Assembly (NCBI GenBank): GCA_027622275.1
Contig: JAQBZB010000027.1
Location: 1 to 50,070, forward strand
DNA length: 50,070 bases
Direction of reading: 5' to 3'
Source: Planctomycetota bacterium
Lineage (GTDB): Bacteria; Planctomycetota; Planctomycetia; Pirellulales; Pirellulaceae
The notes under the pieces are model-generated. The model did no database searches and was not told the DNA's origin. It worked only from the letters and a program-made list of their open reading frames with translations. Each line of letters begins with the position of its first letter. Position 1 is the first letter of the stretch. Positions 24,993-33,066 of this stretch are shown in pieces. The translations under genes were made by a program, and so were the position numbers.

Positions 24993-25844
24993 TTGGCGCG
25001 TCTCCCAATGCGAAACCTCCCTCCCGAGGCAGAAGAGTTGGAACGCAAGCAGCGTGAGTTGGCGCAGCTTGAGATTGAACTCGCCGAACGCGAACTCGAA
25101 CTGACAACGCTTAGGGCGGCATTGGCAGCACTGGAACGCCGCTACCTGGAAGTCGTCGGCGGAAGGTATGCGCAACTCGACCGCATTGAGGCAGAGATCG
25201 CAGAGGAACTGGCGCGCCGGAGGCCGACAGACGCCTCCGCTGAGGCCACCGCACGGGCAGCGAGGGAAAAGGCAAACGAGTCGGCCGACCCAGTGGGCAA
25301 TGAAGGAGTCGATAGCTCCGCTGCCACGCATATTCTGAGCGACTTCCAACCGTCTGACGAACTACGACGGCTCTACCGCCAAGCGGCCCGGACGCTTCAT
25401 CCGGATCTGGCAACGGACCCCGCCGAACAGGACCGCAGGCGTCGATTCATGACGGAACTCAACAAAGCTTATGGTGAAGGAGACGAAGACCGAATTCGGC
25501 AATTGCTGCGGGAGTGGCACGCGTGTCCAGAAAATGTGCAAGGTGAAGGTACGGCTGCTGAACTAGTCCGTGCGATTCGGAAAATTGCTCAGGTACGCCA
25601 TCGCTTGGAAGCCATCGCAAGGGAACTCCACGAGGCCAGTGAAAGCGAACTCTCGCAGCTAAAAACGCGAGTCGATGAGGCCGCGCTAGAAAGCCGCGAT
25701 TTGCTCCAGGAAATGGCGCGGCGAGTGGATGCCGAAGTTGCCATGGCGCAACGACGCTGGAACCAGATAGTTCGGGACAAATCAGTATGGAAGAAGACCG
25801 TGTGGACCTCGTTGAGTGTCTCTTATCAGTTGGTGCCGACTTAA
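24993..25844 (+). CDS. coiled-coil J-domain protein
   Basis: The start is probably TTG at 24993, preceded by AAGGA 7 nt upstream, giving 283 aa; ATG at 25008 is the alternative. The N-terminal 60 residues form a strong coiled coil (EELERKQRELAQLEIELAER). A J-domain core follows: ELRRLYRQAARTLHPDLA with the HPD motif, then RRRFMTELNKAYGEGD. The rest is helical and coiled coil. J proteins recruit and stimulate Hsp70 ATPase; no Hsp70 gene is nearby, so it would use the host DnaK. The last 58 nt overlap the ankyrin gene in another frame. Likely cargo of element 1. Confidence 0.82.
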   Translation: MARLPMRNLPPEAEELERKQRELAQLEIELAERELELTTLRAALAALERRYLEVVGGRYAQLDRIEAEIAEELARRRPTDASAEATARAAREKANESADPVGNEGVDSSAATHILSDFQPSDELRRLYRQAARTLHPDLATDPAEQDRRRRFMTELNKAYGEGDEDRIRQLLREWHACPENVQGEGTAAELVRAIRKIAQVRHRLEAIARELHEASESELSQLKTRVDEAALESRDLLQEMARRVDAEVAMAQRRWNQIVRDKSVWKKTVWTSLSVSYQLVPT

Positions 25845-26416
25845 GCGTAAGGGACTCGACAGGTAGATCTTTGCTGCACCACTGTTGTAACGTGGACGTT
25901 GCTAGATTGCTCATCGACCGAGGCGTGAGCCCTGATGCCCTTGACTCCAAGCAGGCAACTCCGCTTCACAGAGCCGCGTTTAACGGAAATGTGGAACTCA
26001 CTGACTTTCTATTGTCAATCGGTGCCAACCCAAACTCGCGAGACGGGCGCGGCCGAACTGCTCTGTATGAACTCTTTAATGGGGTTGAATTTCGCGTGCG
26101 GGCCTCTTTTAAGTTTGGAGAGGAACAGTTTTTGAAGACCGCAAATATCTTGCTGGCACGAGGAGCCGACCCAAATATCCCAACGTCGCATTCACAAGAG
26201 GGCCGGAATAACAAGCTACTTCCAGTACGCTCTAGTCGTAAAGGAGACACACCACTCCATCTCGCAGCATGGGCCGGAGAGCCGGCGCTCGTGCGGGTAC
26301 TGCTCGATAATGGCGCAGATCCGAGCCTTCGCAATGATTTCGGCGTGACTCCGCTTCAAATAGCAGTTACCGAAGGGCACAGCGAAATTGCCCGAGAACT
26401 CCAAGAGGCTCTATAA
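25787..26416 (+). CDS. ankyrin-repeat protein overlapping the J-domain gene
   Basis: A 209-aa protein made of about five ankyrin units, for example DLVECLLSVGADLSVRDSTG, ATPLHRAAFNGNVELTDFLL, TANILLARGADPNIP, and DTPLHLAAWAGEPALVRVLL. The last unit ends GVTPLQIAVTEGHSEIAREL. Ankyrin arrays bind proteins. No signal peptide or enzyme domain. The ATG lies 58 nt upstream of the J-domain stop, a long overlap that suggests translational coupling or an old frameshift fusing two parts of one protein. The first repeat appears to begin mid-unit, which slightly favours a longer ancestral protein. Confidence 0.85.
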   Translation: MEEDRVDLVECLLSVGADLSVRDSTGRSLLHHCCNVDVARLLIDRGVSPDALDSKQATPLHRAAFNGNVELTDFLLSIGANPNSRDGRGRTALYELFNGVEFRVRASFKFGEEQFLKTANILLARGADPNIPTSHSQEGRNNKLLPVRSSRKGDTPLHLAAWAGEPALVRVLLDNGADPSLRNDFGVTPLQIAVTEGHSEIARELQEAL

Positions 26417-26471
26417 GCTTCCCAGCATTAAAACACTACAAACTTCTTCACTCAACCCTAGGACTAAATAC

Positions 26472-26630
26472 ATGCCTGACGACAAATCGCAACCAATCTC
26501 TATCGTCACCACGCTCGATTCACTCGCTGAAGAAACCCAACGCCTCGAATTCCTGTACCAGCGCAAGCTCGCCGCGCTCGACGAGTTGAAAAAATCGCTG
26601 CTGCACCGAGCCTTCAACGGGCAACTGTGA
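26472..26630 (+). pseudogene. hsdS C-terminal fragment (type I restriction specificity subunit)
   Basis: The 52-residue frame ends with LAEETQRLEFLYQRKLAALD then ELKKSLLHRAFNGQL, which is the conserved C-terminal helix and terminus of HsdS. Both target recognition domains are missing. It sits directly before the DNA-binding/Doc pair. The stop is 15 nt upstream of the next start. I treat it as a remnant of a type I restriction-modification operon. Confidence 0.82.
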
Positions 26631-26641
26631 GGAACGTTTCC

Positions 26642-27667
26642 ATGAGCAAAGACCTGACCACCTCCTCCGTGGATCGGCAAAACATCCTCAACAACCCGTA
26701 TGCGGTCGCTGAGATCGAGAAGGCGGCCGGAATCCGGGGGATTCCGTTCGAGGGAAAAACCGTCGTGCTGAAGGAGCAGGTGGCGGCGTTTTTCGAGGTC
26801 ACGGTCCGCACCGTGGAGAACTATCTGGAGCAGAACGCCGAGGAATTGTGCCAAAACGGGTATGAGGTGCTGAAAGGTAAACGCCTGCAAGCACTGAAGT
26901 TAGGGATTCAGAGTCTGGATGTTCCCGAAACAGATTTCGGGAACATCCCCAAAGCCCCCCAATTGGGCATTTTCGAATTTCGAGCGTTTCTGAACTTGGC
27001 CATGCTAATGCGGGAATCCGAGCGTGCCGGCCTGCTGCGGAAGGCCATTTTGGACATCGTCATCGACACCATCAACGAGCGTACGGGGGGCGGCACCAAG
27101 TACATCAACCAGCGCGACGAAGACTTCATTCAGTCGGCGTTCATCGAGGAAAACTATCGCAAGCAGTTCACAGATGCGCTGAAGGACTGCGTGGACATGG
27201 GAAATTTCAAGTACGCCGTCTATACCGACAAGATCTATGTCAGCATCTTCCGTGAGAAGGCGCAGGAATACCGACGCGTGCTACGTCTGGACAAACGTGA
27301 CAATGTCCGCCATACGCTTTACGCCGAAGTGCTCGACGTTATCGCATCCTATGAGTGCGGCTTTGCCGAAGTCCTTTGCCAAGCGTGCCAGAAAAAAGGT
27401 CAAAAGCTGACTTCGTGGGAAGTGGACTCGCTGTTTTCAAAGTTTGAAGCGCAAGCCCACTGGAAGCCCCTGATTGAAAAAGCACGCAACAAGATGGCCA
27501 GCCGCGATTTGGCCTTTCGTGATGCGTTGCACCTTCAGCTTGAAGAATACGTAACCCCGCTGCAACGAGAGGAATTCGAGCGATTCATCGGCGAGCGAAG
27601 TAAGGAACTCTCGGAACGTTTGGAAGAGGCCAAGGACGTGATGAAGCGACTGAAGGAACGCCAATAA
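26642..27667 (+). CDS. DNA-binding protein paired with Doc (putative antitoxin)
   Basis: A 341-aa protein with start MSKDLTTSSVDRQNILNNPY, preceded by GAGGAA. The N-terminal part includes EGKTVVLKEQVAAFFEVTVR and TVENYLEQNAEELCQNGYEV, a helix-turn-helix-like module found in proteins encoded beside Fic/Doc genes in type I restriction loci (from memory of such operons). The C-terminal half is helical with coiled coil. Its stop overlaps the Doc start by one base (TAATG). Likely the antitoxin/regulator of the Doc enzyme. The family normally lies between hsdS and hsdR, as here. Confidence 0.78.
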   Translation: MSKDLTTSSVDRQNILNNPYAVAEIEKAAGIRGIPFEGKTVVLKEQVAAFFEVTVRTVENYLEQNAEELCQNGYEVLKGKRLQALKLGIQSLDVPETDFGNIPKAPQLGIFEFRAFLNLAMLMRESERAGLLRKAILDIVIDTINERTGGGTKYINQRDEDFIQSAFIEENYRKQFTDALKDCVDMGNFKYAVYTDKIYVSIFREKAQEYRRVLRLDKRDNVRHTLYAEVLDVIASYECGFAEVLCQACQKKGQKLTSWEVDSLFSKFEAQAHWKPLIEKARNKMASRDLAFRDALHLQLEEYVTPLQREEFERFIGERSKELSERLEEAKDVMKRLKERQ

Positions 27668-28110
27668 TGACCTGGGTGTATCTGACGTTGGAGCAGGCCA
27701 TCGAAGTTCATCGAAAGACGGTGGAAGTCAGCGGTGGCGGAGCGTTGGGCCACCTCGACCTTGGCAAGCTGGAATCCGTGCTGCAAAACATCCAGAACGA
27801 TGATTACTACCCGACTTTCGACAACAAGCTCACACATTTGTTTTTCTGCTCCTGCAAGTTTCACTGTTTTGAAGACGGAAACAAGAGGATCGCTATTACG
27901 TTGTGCTCGCAGTTGCTCCTACTCAATGGCTATCTTCGGAGCGTGAATGGTTTCATCCGTGAGTCGGAAAACATCAGCTACCACGTTGCTGCCGGGAACA
28001 TCACGAAGGAACTACTTGGAGAATGGATGACGGCGGTGCTTCGCGGTGAGGAGGACGACGAAGAACTCAAGCTGAAGATTTACAACGCGATCGCCATAGA
28101 AACCCCATGA
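27667..28110 (+). CDS. death-on-curing (Doc/Fic) family protein
   Basis: The 147-aa protein has the Fic/Doc active-site motif HCFEDGNKRIA with the catalytic His, acidic residue and the anion-binding GNKR loop, followed by a helical LCSQLLLLNGYL segment. The upstream TFDNKLTHLFFCSCKFHC region is typical. Doc enzymes modify targets (for example phosphorylation of EF-Tu by P1 Doc), while Fic enzymes AMPylate. The subgroup is not resolved by eye. Coupled to the upstream DNA-binding gene. Its stop overlaps the remnant of hsdR. Confidence 0.9.
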   Translation: MTWVYLTLEQAIEVHRKTVEVSGGGALGHLDLGKLESVLQNIQNDDYYPTFDNKLTHLFFCSCKFHCFEDGNKRIAITLCSQLLLLNGYLRSVNGFIRESENISYHVAAGNITKELLGEWMTAVLRGEEDDEELKLKIYNAIAIETP

Positions 28111-28189
28111 AGCCGAAACCCGCGCCGAACACATCGACCCCGCGCTCGCTGCCGCTGGCTGGGGCATCGTCGAAGGGAGTCGCGTCTTA
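28109..28189 (+). pseudogene. hsdR N-terminal remnant (type I restriction endonuclease)
   Basis: In the frame beginning at 28109 the translation EAETRAEHIDPALAAAGWGI, then VEGSRV, matches the start of HsdR subunits. There is no start codon in this frame: TAG stops it just upstream, and a few bases near the start seem lost. Similarity ceases after about 27 codons and the frame stops at 28276. The rest of hsdR is absent. Confidence 0.72.
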
Positions 28190-28279
28190 TCGACCGTGCG
28201 GCGAATCACGATCAAGGCCGTACAATTTCAAGGTTGGGGGTTGCCCCAATTTATCAATAATCTTGGGAGGAATTGAAAA

Positions 28280-28642
28280 ATGGAAAACTCAAGCGACCAG
28301 TGGTGGAGTCCGGGACCGACGGCGTTGGCCGTGCCGGCGGAGATAGGGGAGACATTGAGTCTGTCGGAGTGGCGGGAGCGGTTGAGGGAGCGGATCGAAC
28401 TATTGGCGGAAGACGCCCCGTTAAATCTGGCGGATATGTGGCTGGAGAGGACCGACCATTTCCCATCAATAAGAAGCCCAGGGGACATCGTGGATACGCC
28501 GGAGTTCCTGGAGATGTTGGAACGCCATCAGGTCAGCCAGAGTTGGTTCCCGATGGAGGTGGAAGAAGTGGTGGAGGACAGCGAAGTAGAACACGATCTA
28601 CAGATGTGGATGAACGATCTGATTCTACCGCTGAGGGATTGA
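28280..28642 (+). CDS. hypothetical acidic protein of element 1
   Basis: A 120-aa frame preceded by a good ribosome-binding site (GGGAGGAATTGAAAA before ATG). The protein is acidic and helical, with ETLSLSEWRERLRERIELLA and a C-terminal EVEEVVEDSEVEHDLQMW segment. I recognise no family. The good initiation signal and length argue it is real. It may be a small cargo gene or part of a decayed one. Confidence 0.5.
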   Translation: MENSSDQWWSPGPTALAVPAEIGETLSLSEWRERLRERIELLAEDAPLNLADMWLERTDHFPSIRSPGDIVDTPEFLEMLERHQVSQSWFPMEVEEVVEDSEVEHDLQMWMNDLILPLRD

Positions 28643-29332
28643 GCCACCTGACGCCGCGATGGCAGAGGCGTTGGAACAGGAGTTGGGAAAGAGCGGAGAC
28701 GCCAGAGACTCCACGGAAGCAGAAGGCTGAAGCGAGGCGTGATCGGCCAATTTGTCCAAAAGATACCACAAGCCTCCTATCCTAACGCGATATTGGCTAT
28801 CGAGCCGAACGGGGGCTAACTCGTTACCCTCGCAGGAAGTCGGCGGAGGGGCTGGTTCAGGTCTGGCAGGCCGTTATTACCGATTCCTATACTTTCTCCG
28901 CAGAAACTACAGGTTTTCGCCACGTCTAGTACGCCAAGCTCGGCGGCTATGTCGGCAACCGTTGCCGACGTTGAATCGTTCCTCGTCCGATGGCCAGCCT
29001 TCACGCCACGTTCCGCCAGCAGTCTCTTGAACGCCTGCCCCCACTCCGCTCAAGGTGACGGCGTGCCATCGCGGCGATGATGCGTCTTCGAGTATCTGTC
29101 AGGATTTCGACCCGATGCGACGCTGCTCAAGCGTATGAGTTGTTGAAGCCAGCGAGTTGCTCGACTGGCCACGTGGCCCAGCGATCTGGCTGAACTTCGA
29201 CGAGTACGAAGTGTAAAGAGTCAACCTGCTCGCCAAATCGCACATCGCCACTCTGAATACCAACGACTTTCGACGGCCAATAACTGTAACGCCTGAATTA
29301 CAACTCACACTTGACACATCGGAGCTTCGACC
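28643..29332. other. 690-nt region without a supported gene
   Basis: Only short frames with poor protein character occur on both strands. It probably contains scar sequence from rearrangement of the restriction locus plus the promoter of the serine recombinase gene. Confidence 0.4.
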
Positions 29333-29929
29333 ATGCCCAAGCACATCGCTATCTACGTCCGCGTTTCTTCTCGCAAGCAAGACACGCGCAGCCAAGAGCC
29401 GGACTTGAAACGCTGGATCGAAGCCTTTGCGGATGGAGCGTCCGTCAAGTGGTATCGCGACAAGCTGAGCGGCAAGACGATAGAACGACCCGGTTGGAAG
29501 CGATTGGAAGCCGACATGATCGCGGGTAATGTCGCCAAGATCGTCGTTTGGCGTCTCGATCGGCTGGGCCGAACTGCATCGGGACTCACGGCATTGTTTG
29601 AGGACATCCAGCGTCGTTCTGTAGGCTTCGAGTCACTCCGCGACAAAGTAGACCTAGCGACCGCCGCAGGGCGATTGATGGCCAATGTGTTGGCGTCCGT
29701 GGCCGCCTACGAGAACGAAGTGCGTAGCGAACGAATCATCGCCGGCCAGGCTGCGGCCAGAGCGACCGGCAAGACTTGGGGTGGCAGTGAGAAGGGGCGT
29801 CGGGTGAAAGTCACCGGCGAGCAGGTCACGACGATCCGGCGGATGCACGAAGAAGACGCGACCAAGGCCGCAATGGCGCGAGCCACCGGGTTATCTCGCC
29901 CGACCATCTACGCCGTACTCAACTCGTGA
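29333..29929 (+). CDS. serine recombinase (resolvase/invertase family)
   Basis: A 198-aa protein with the resolvase catalytic domain: IAIYVRVSSRKQDTRSQEPD (nucleophile Ser in RVSS), KIVVWRLDRLGRTASGL with the catalytic arginines, then LMANVLASVAAYENEVRSER. The C-terminal DNA-binding HTH is ATKAAMARATGLSRPTIYAV. Length fits small resolvases (180-210 aa). It could resolve dimers of the element or invert a segment. No clear res site was found. It is the last gene before att core 2. Confidence 0.93.
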   Translation: MPKHIAIYVRVSSRKQDTRSQEPDLKRWIEAFADGASVKWYRDKLSGKTIERPGWKRLEADMIAGNVAKIVVWRLDRLGRTASGLTALFEDIQRRSVGFESLRDKVDLATAAGRLMANVLASVAAYENEVRSERIIAGQAAARATGKTWGGSEKGRRVKVTGEQVTTIRRMHEEDATKAAMARATGLSRPTIYAVLNS

Positions 29930-30077
29930 ACCGTTCCACAAGCCAACTGCCCGCCAAAATTAGTGGCTTATGATCGTTTTCGCGTAAAAAACGCCGAGAG
30001 TGCGAGAGAGACGGTCGCAACTAGTCCAAGGTCTCAACGCCATAAAGCGACAAGTCGCCGGGTCAACCTGTCGACAA

Positions 30078-31463
30078 TCAAGGATCACTCCCCTTGGCAG
30101 AATGCGTGCGGGCACCACGGACGATCGACAGGACCGCAACTTTCGTGGTCTCGGGGAATGTTCGCCAAGCAGCCACCACGTCTCGCAAATCCGCATCAAT
30201 CAGGGTTTGCTGCGCAAGGAGTGCGCCGCATTCTGTGCGCTTTGGAAGTGAACCCTTCGTTTTCTCCGACTTTTCATGGAGTAGTTCGAGTCCCGTTGGC
30301 GTCACTCTGTCCGCATCGAAAACGTTTGCAAACACAGCACTTGCTGACGTAACTTCTGATGTGGGGCGCAGTTTTGTCACTTGCTGACCATCACGGTGCG
30401 ACACTGACAGCACCCCCTGTTGCGCTCCCAATTCGCATTTGATCGCACCCCCTGTTGCGCCCCCTGTGGAAGCGTCTTGAGCGCTCGCTTGCGCGAAGTG
30501 CCCATCGGTGATTTGCAGATAGTGCTTTGCCGCCACGCTCGGCGTGTTGCCGAGCCAAGCGGTGACGACGTGCAACGGGTACTCATTCGCCAGTTCCGTT
30601 TCGCGACTGGCCCGCAAGTTCTGAAACAGTCGCGGCCACGGTGTCACGCCGGCCCGTTTGAGAATCCGATTGAACTGCGCTCGCAGATTGGCGTTCTTGG
30701 AGCGGTAGCGATTGATAAAGAACTCGGCGTCCTTGGGTGCCAGTTCTGCCGCATCCTCGAAATACGGCCGCAACTCAGGGAACAGCGGCACAACTCGCCA
30801 CGGCTTGCCCTGCTTTTTCGTCTTGGGCGATGTGACGGTAAACCGATCGTTCGCCCAATCCACATCGTTCAATCGCAACCCGAGCGTCTCGCTAGGCGTT
30901 CTGACGCCACCGTAGCCAGCCAGCGCGACGATCAACCGCCATTCGGCATCCGGGCAGGCTTCCAGCACTTTCTCCGTGATATCGCGGCTGATGAAGTGTT
31001 TGCGGGAATCGTTGCTCTCGCTGCCGCCTCTGACGTCAACGACGGGATTGCGCTCGATCAACACCTTCCGCGTTGCCGACTTGAACACTTGGCGAGCCCG
31101 TTTGATGTATTTGCTGATACTCGCTTCGGCGTACGTCTTCGCCAAATGCTGCCGCCAATCGTCCGCGTCCCCTTCCGTGATGGTTCGCAAGTCGCGATCG
31201 GCACCAAAGTATTCGACGAGCTTCCGTTCAAGCTGGCGGAAGTTGGCGATTGTCCCCGGCGTGACTTCGGCTTCGCGGCCCTCGATGTACGTCTTCAGGG
31301 ACGCGCCGAGCGTCGCCGATTCTCGCCTGGGGATGAAATCACCAAAGCCGGCTTGGGTGAGCTTGGCGGCCAAATCGTCGCCAATGGTCGCCAGCCACCG
31401 CGCCGTATCGTTGCTCGGCGAGCCGCCCGAAATGGATGCCGATACCAAATCATCAACCTTCAC
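30078..31463 (-). CDS. tyrosine recombinase of element 2 (frame-disrupted near N-terminus)
   Basis: The open frame codes for 461 aa from a GTG that lies inside the arm-binding domain. In-frame sequence with homology extends upstream (YDKHKRRRSIRLGSINKRAAE) but has no start. Catalytic features are present: GYGGVRTPSE (Arg), SPKTKKQGK (Lys), FQNLRASRETELAN (box II Arg) and AAKHYLQITD (Tyr). The C-terminus runs through att core 2 as VTPTGLE and continues about 68 residues into element 1 DNA, so its tail is chimeric. The tail contains DADLRDVVAAWRTFPETTKV. Activity is doubtful given the N-terminal frame break. Confidence 0.88.
   Translation of the reverse strand: MKVDDLVSASISGGSPSNDTARWLATIGDDLAAKLTQAGFGDFIPRRESATLGASLKTYIEGREAEVTPGTIANFRQLERKLVEYFGADRDLRTITEGDADDWRQHLAKTYAEASISKYIKRARQVFKSATRKVLIERNPVVDVRGGSESNDSRKHFISRDITEKVLEACPDAEWRLIVALAGYGGVRTPSETLGLRLNDVDWANDRFTVTSPKTKKQGKPWRVVPLFPELRPYFEDAAELAPKDAEFFINRYRSKNANLRAQFNRILKRAGVTPWPRLFQNLRASRETELANEYPLHVVTAWLGNTPSVAAKHYLQITDGHFAQASAQDASTGGATGGAIKCELGAQQGVLSVSHRDGQQVTKLRPTSEVTSASAVFANVFDADRVTPTGLELLHEKSEKTKGSLPKRTECGALLAQQTLIDADLRDVVAAWRTFPETTKVAVLSIVRGARTHSAKGSDP
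30222..30239 (+). repeat. subterminal direct repeat of element 1, right copy
   Basis: TGCGCCGCATTCTGTGCG, identical to 20394-20411 and in the same orientation, 44 nt inside att core 2. Confidence 0.75.
30284..30308. repeat. att core 2 (junction between elements 1 and 2)
   Basis: 24 of 25 bases match att core 1 at the tRNA-Glu 3' end; the single difference is GGGGTC to GGCGTC. In the minus-strand frame of the second integrase it reads VTPTGLE. Confidence 0.9.
30410..30460 (+). repeat. subterminal direct repeats of element 2, left pair
   Basis: GCACCCCCTGTTGCGC occurs at 30410-30425 and 30445-30460. The first begins 101 nt inside att core 2. They overlap the 3' part of the integrase gene and match the copy near the right end (35022-35037). 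Confidence 0.72.
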
Positions 31464-31530
31464 CGCAATGGCTTCGGCCGCTCGCTTGTTAATCGAACCG
31501 AGTCGGATGGAACGCCGGCGTTTGTGTTTG

Positions 31531-31656
31531 TCATAGAATTGGCAGCCGGTAGTTCGTGTTGCCGCGTCGCGGCGGCTTCGCTGGTGCCGATGGGACAGCC
31601 GGCGGTTGCTGCCATGCGGCTTGCAGTTGGGCGAGTGTTGCGGCGGTCGTCGTCAT
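31531..31656 (-). pseudogene. out-of-frame N-terminus of the element 2 integrase
   Basis: A 41-codon frame with an ATG and GAGAGA ribosome-binding site: MTTTAATLAQLQAAWQQPP to RRGNTNYRLPIL, ended by TGA. It continues naturally, after a +1 shift, into the integrase frame as DKHKRRRSIRLGS. The element 1 integrase has the corresponding stretch RRILFVAANGKRPTIRLG in a single frame. The break is best read as a one-base indel. Confidence 0.7.
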
Positions 31657-31741
31657 CGTTCTCTCTTCAAGCGTCACGCCACAAGGCGGTGACGCGCCTT
31701 ATGGTCCCTTATGGGATACCGGAACTCCAGTTCCGCAGTTG

Positions 31742-32134
31742 TCAGTCAATCAGCGCGGCCACTCGATAACGGGACGAGCCGCGATTCAACCCGCCTCGAT
31801 AGATCACTTTCAGCAAACCGAGCCGTTCCAGCCGCTTTACCGATCCGTGAACCGCACGAACCGAAACGCCAGCACGGCGAGCGATGTCGGTTTGTGCCGT
31901 CGCGGCGGTGCCGTCTTTGGTGTCTCGATACCGCATGAACCAGACGCGAACGTCGTCGGCTTTCAGTTTTCCCATTGTGAAGTCAACAAAGTTATTCAGC
32001 ACCTTGAACCGATCGCGGCTCTTGCTCGGTTGCTTCGGCTCGTTCGCTGGTGCCGACTTCGGCGGCTTGCGTTTGCTGTTCAGCGGTGCCAGCACGGCGC
32101 AGCCCGCCAGAATCGGCGGTTTGTTAGTCGTCAT
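31742..32134 (-). CDS. winged-helix DNA-binding protein of element 2
   Basis: The start ATG at 32134 gives MTTNKPPILAGCAVLAPL (130 aa) and overlaps the stop of the ATPase gene by 11 nt. The basic N-terminus is followed by a winged helix: GTAATAQTDIARRAGVSVRA, VHGSVKRLERLGLLKVIYRG. Proteins of this shape regulate or help initiate replication in satellites. It lies between the ATPase and integrase genes, so it could be a replication initiator partner or repressor. Confidence 0.78.
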   Translation of the reverse strand: MTTNKPPILAGCAVLAPLNSKRKPPKSAPANEPKQPSKSRDRFKVLNNFVDFTMGKLKADDVRVWFMRYRDTKDGTAATAQTDIARRAGVSVRAVHGSVKRLERLGLLKVIYRGGLNRGSSRYRVAALID

Positions 32135-33038
32135 CGTCGGCGGCCTCCGTCGCGTTCCACATCGACGCCAGCGCATCGCGCAGCTTGTGGGAAGCTTCGC
32201 TCATTGCCGGTTCGGCGGGCGTGAACGATTGCGTTTGACGGTCAAACTCAAGTTCTATGTCAGCGGCTTCGGTGTGCCTCGCCTTTAAGTGTTTCAGCGT
32301 CACCGTGTCGTCGCTGTTCGGTCCCAGAATGAACGCATCGTCGGCACCGAATTCGAGTTCGCTTGATTCGCGAAACGACGCCAGAATCAAGCCTTCAGCG
32401 TCATATGACGAACGGCCCCGTCTGTCTTTCGAGCGCGCCACGGCGGCAACCACAATCACGGCAACGCCGGCGTCGGCAAATTGGCGGATATAGTTCATCG
32501 TCGCATCGACCGAGCCGCGCCGGTCGTCATGCTTTCCCGGTGCCGGTATTCGTTGGATGTAGTCCAGCACACTCAAGCCGGCGTCGAAAGCGTCGGCCGA
32601 TGCTGCCACGTTCGCCAGATCGAACGGCGGACGGACAAAACAAAGACGGTCGCCGAGTGTTTCGAGCGTGTTCATTGCCTGGTCGATCCGATCGGCGTGT
32701 TCGCTCCCGATGGTTCGATAACGAATCAGCCGGCAATCGACGCCCGATAACCGCGATAGCTGCCGATCCAACAACACTTCGGCCGGCATCTCGATATTGC
32801 AGACGCAAGCCCGCAACGTCGGCATCAGTCGCAACGCATCAACGACGCATTGCATCGTGAACGCCGTCTTGCCGTCTCCCGGCGCTCCGCCGAATAGCGT
32901 CACCAAGTTCGGCCCGATTTCAATTCGTGCGAGTTCGCCAGTGCCAATGGGATAGAATGTCGGCGGTGTGCCGGTCAGCACGTCATCACGCCACCCGTCG
33001 AACACGTCGGCGGCTGTTAGGTAGTTTGCATTTGTCAT
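32124..33038 (-). CDS. DnaB/RecA-like helicase ATPase of element 2
   Basis: A 304-aa protein with start MTNANYLTAADVFDGWRDD; the frame extends 10 codons upstream but without support. The RecA-like core has Walker A LFGGAPGDGKTAFTMQ, an IEMPAE segment after the first strand pair, Walker B-like LSVLDYIQRI, and an ARSKDRRGRSSYD loop with FGADDAFILGP. This matches the C-terminal domain of DnaB-type helicases or RepA-like ATPases, without the N-terminal DnaB domain. Likely drives replication of the element. Confidence 0.88.
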   Translation of the reverse strand: MTNANYLTAADVFDGWRDDVLTGTPPTFYPIGTGELARIEIGPNLVTLFGGAPGDGKTAFTMQCVVDALRLMPTLRACVCNIEMPAEVLLDRQLSRLSGVDCRLIRYRTIGSEHADRIDQAMNTLETLGDRLCFVRPPFDLANVAASADAFDAGLSVLDYIQRIPAPGKHDDRRGSVDATMNYIRQFADAGVAVIVVAAVARSKDRRGRSSYDAEGLILASFRESSELEFGADDAFILGPNSDDTVTLKHLKARHTEAADIELEFDRQTQSFTPAEPAMSEASHKLRDALASMWNATEAADDDD

Positions 33039-33066
33039 TCGTGGAAAACCTTGGTAACTTAGAGAC

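Larger units (their letters stand above)
20284..30308. mobile_element. integrated satellite-like element 1 at tRNA-Glu
   Basis: About 10 kb bounded by att core 1 and att core 2. Gene content fits a P4-like satellite or small integrative element: tyrosine recombinase next to the tRNA, toxin-antitoxin pair, primase-helicase, small HTH/excisionase-like genes, then cargo on the opposite strand and a serine recombinase. No capsid, portal or conjugation genes are seen, so it would need a helper to move between cells. A direct repeat of 18 bp (TGCGCCGCATTCTGTGCG) lies just inside each end. The cargo half contains remnants of a type I restriction locus. Confidence 0.85.

Noticed and set aside
28752-29030. 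92-codon plus-strand frame in the 690-nt gap of element 1
   Set aside because: No ribosome-binding site and no protein-like pattern; competing frames on the other strand are equally long.
30420-31769. 449-codon plus-strand open frame
   Set aside because: Antisense to the element 2 integrase; composition typical of a shadow frame.
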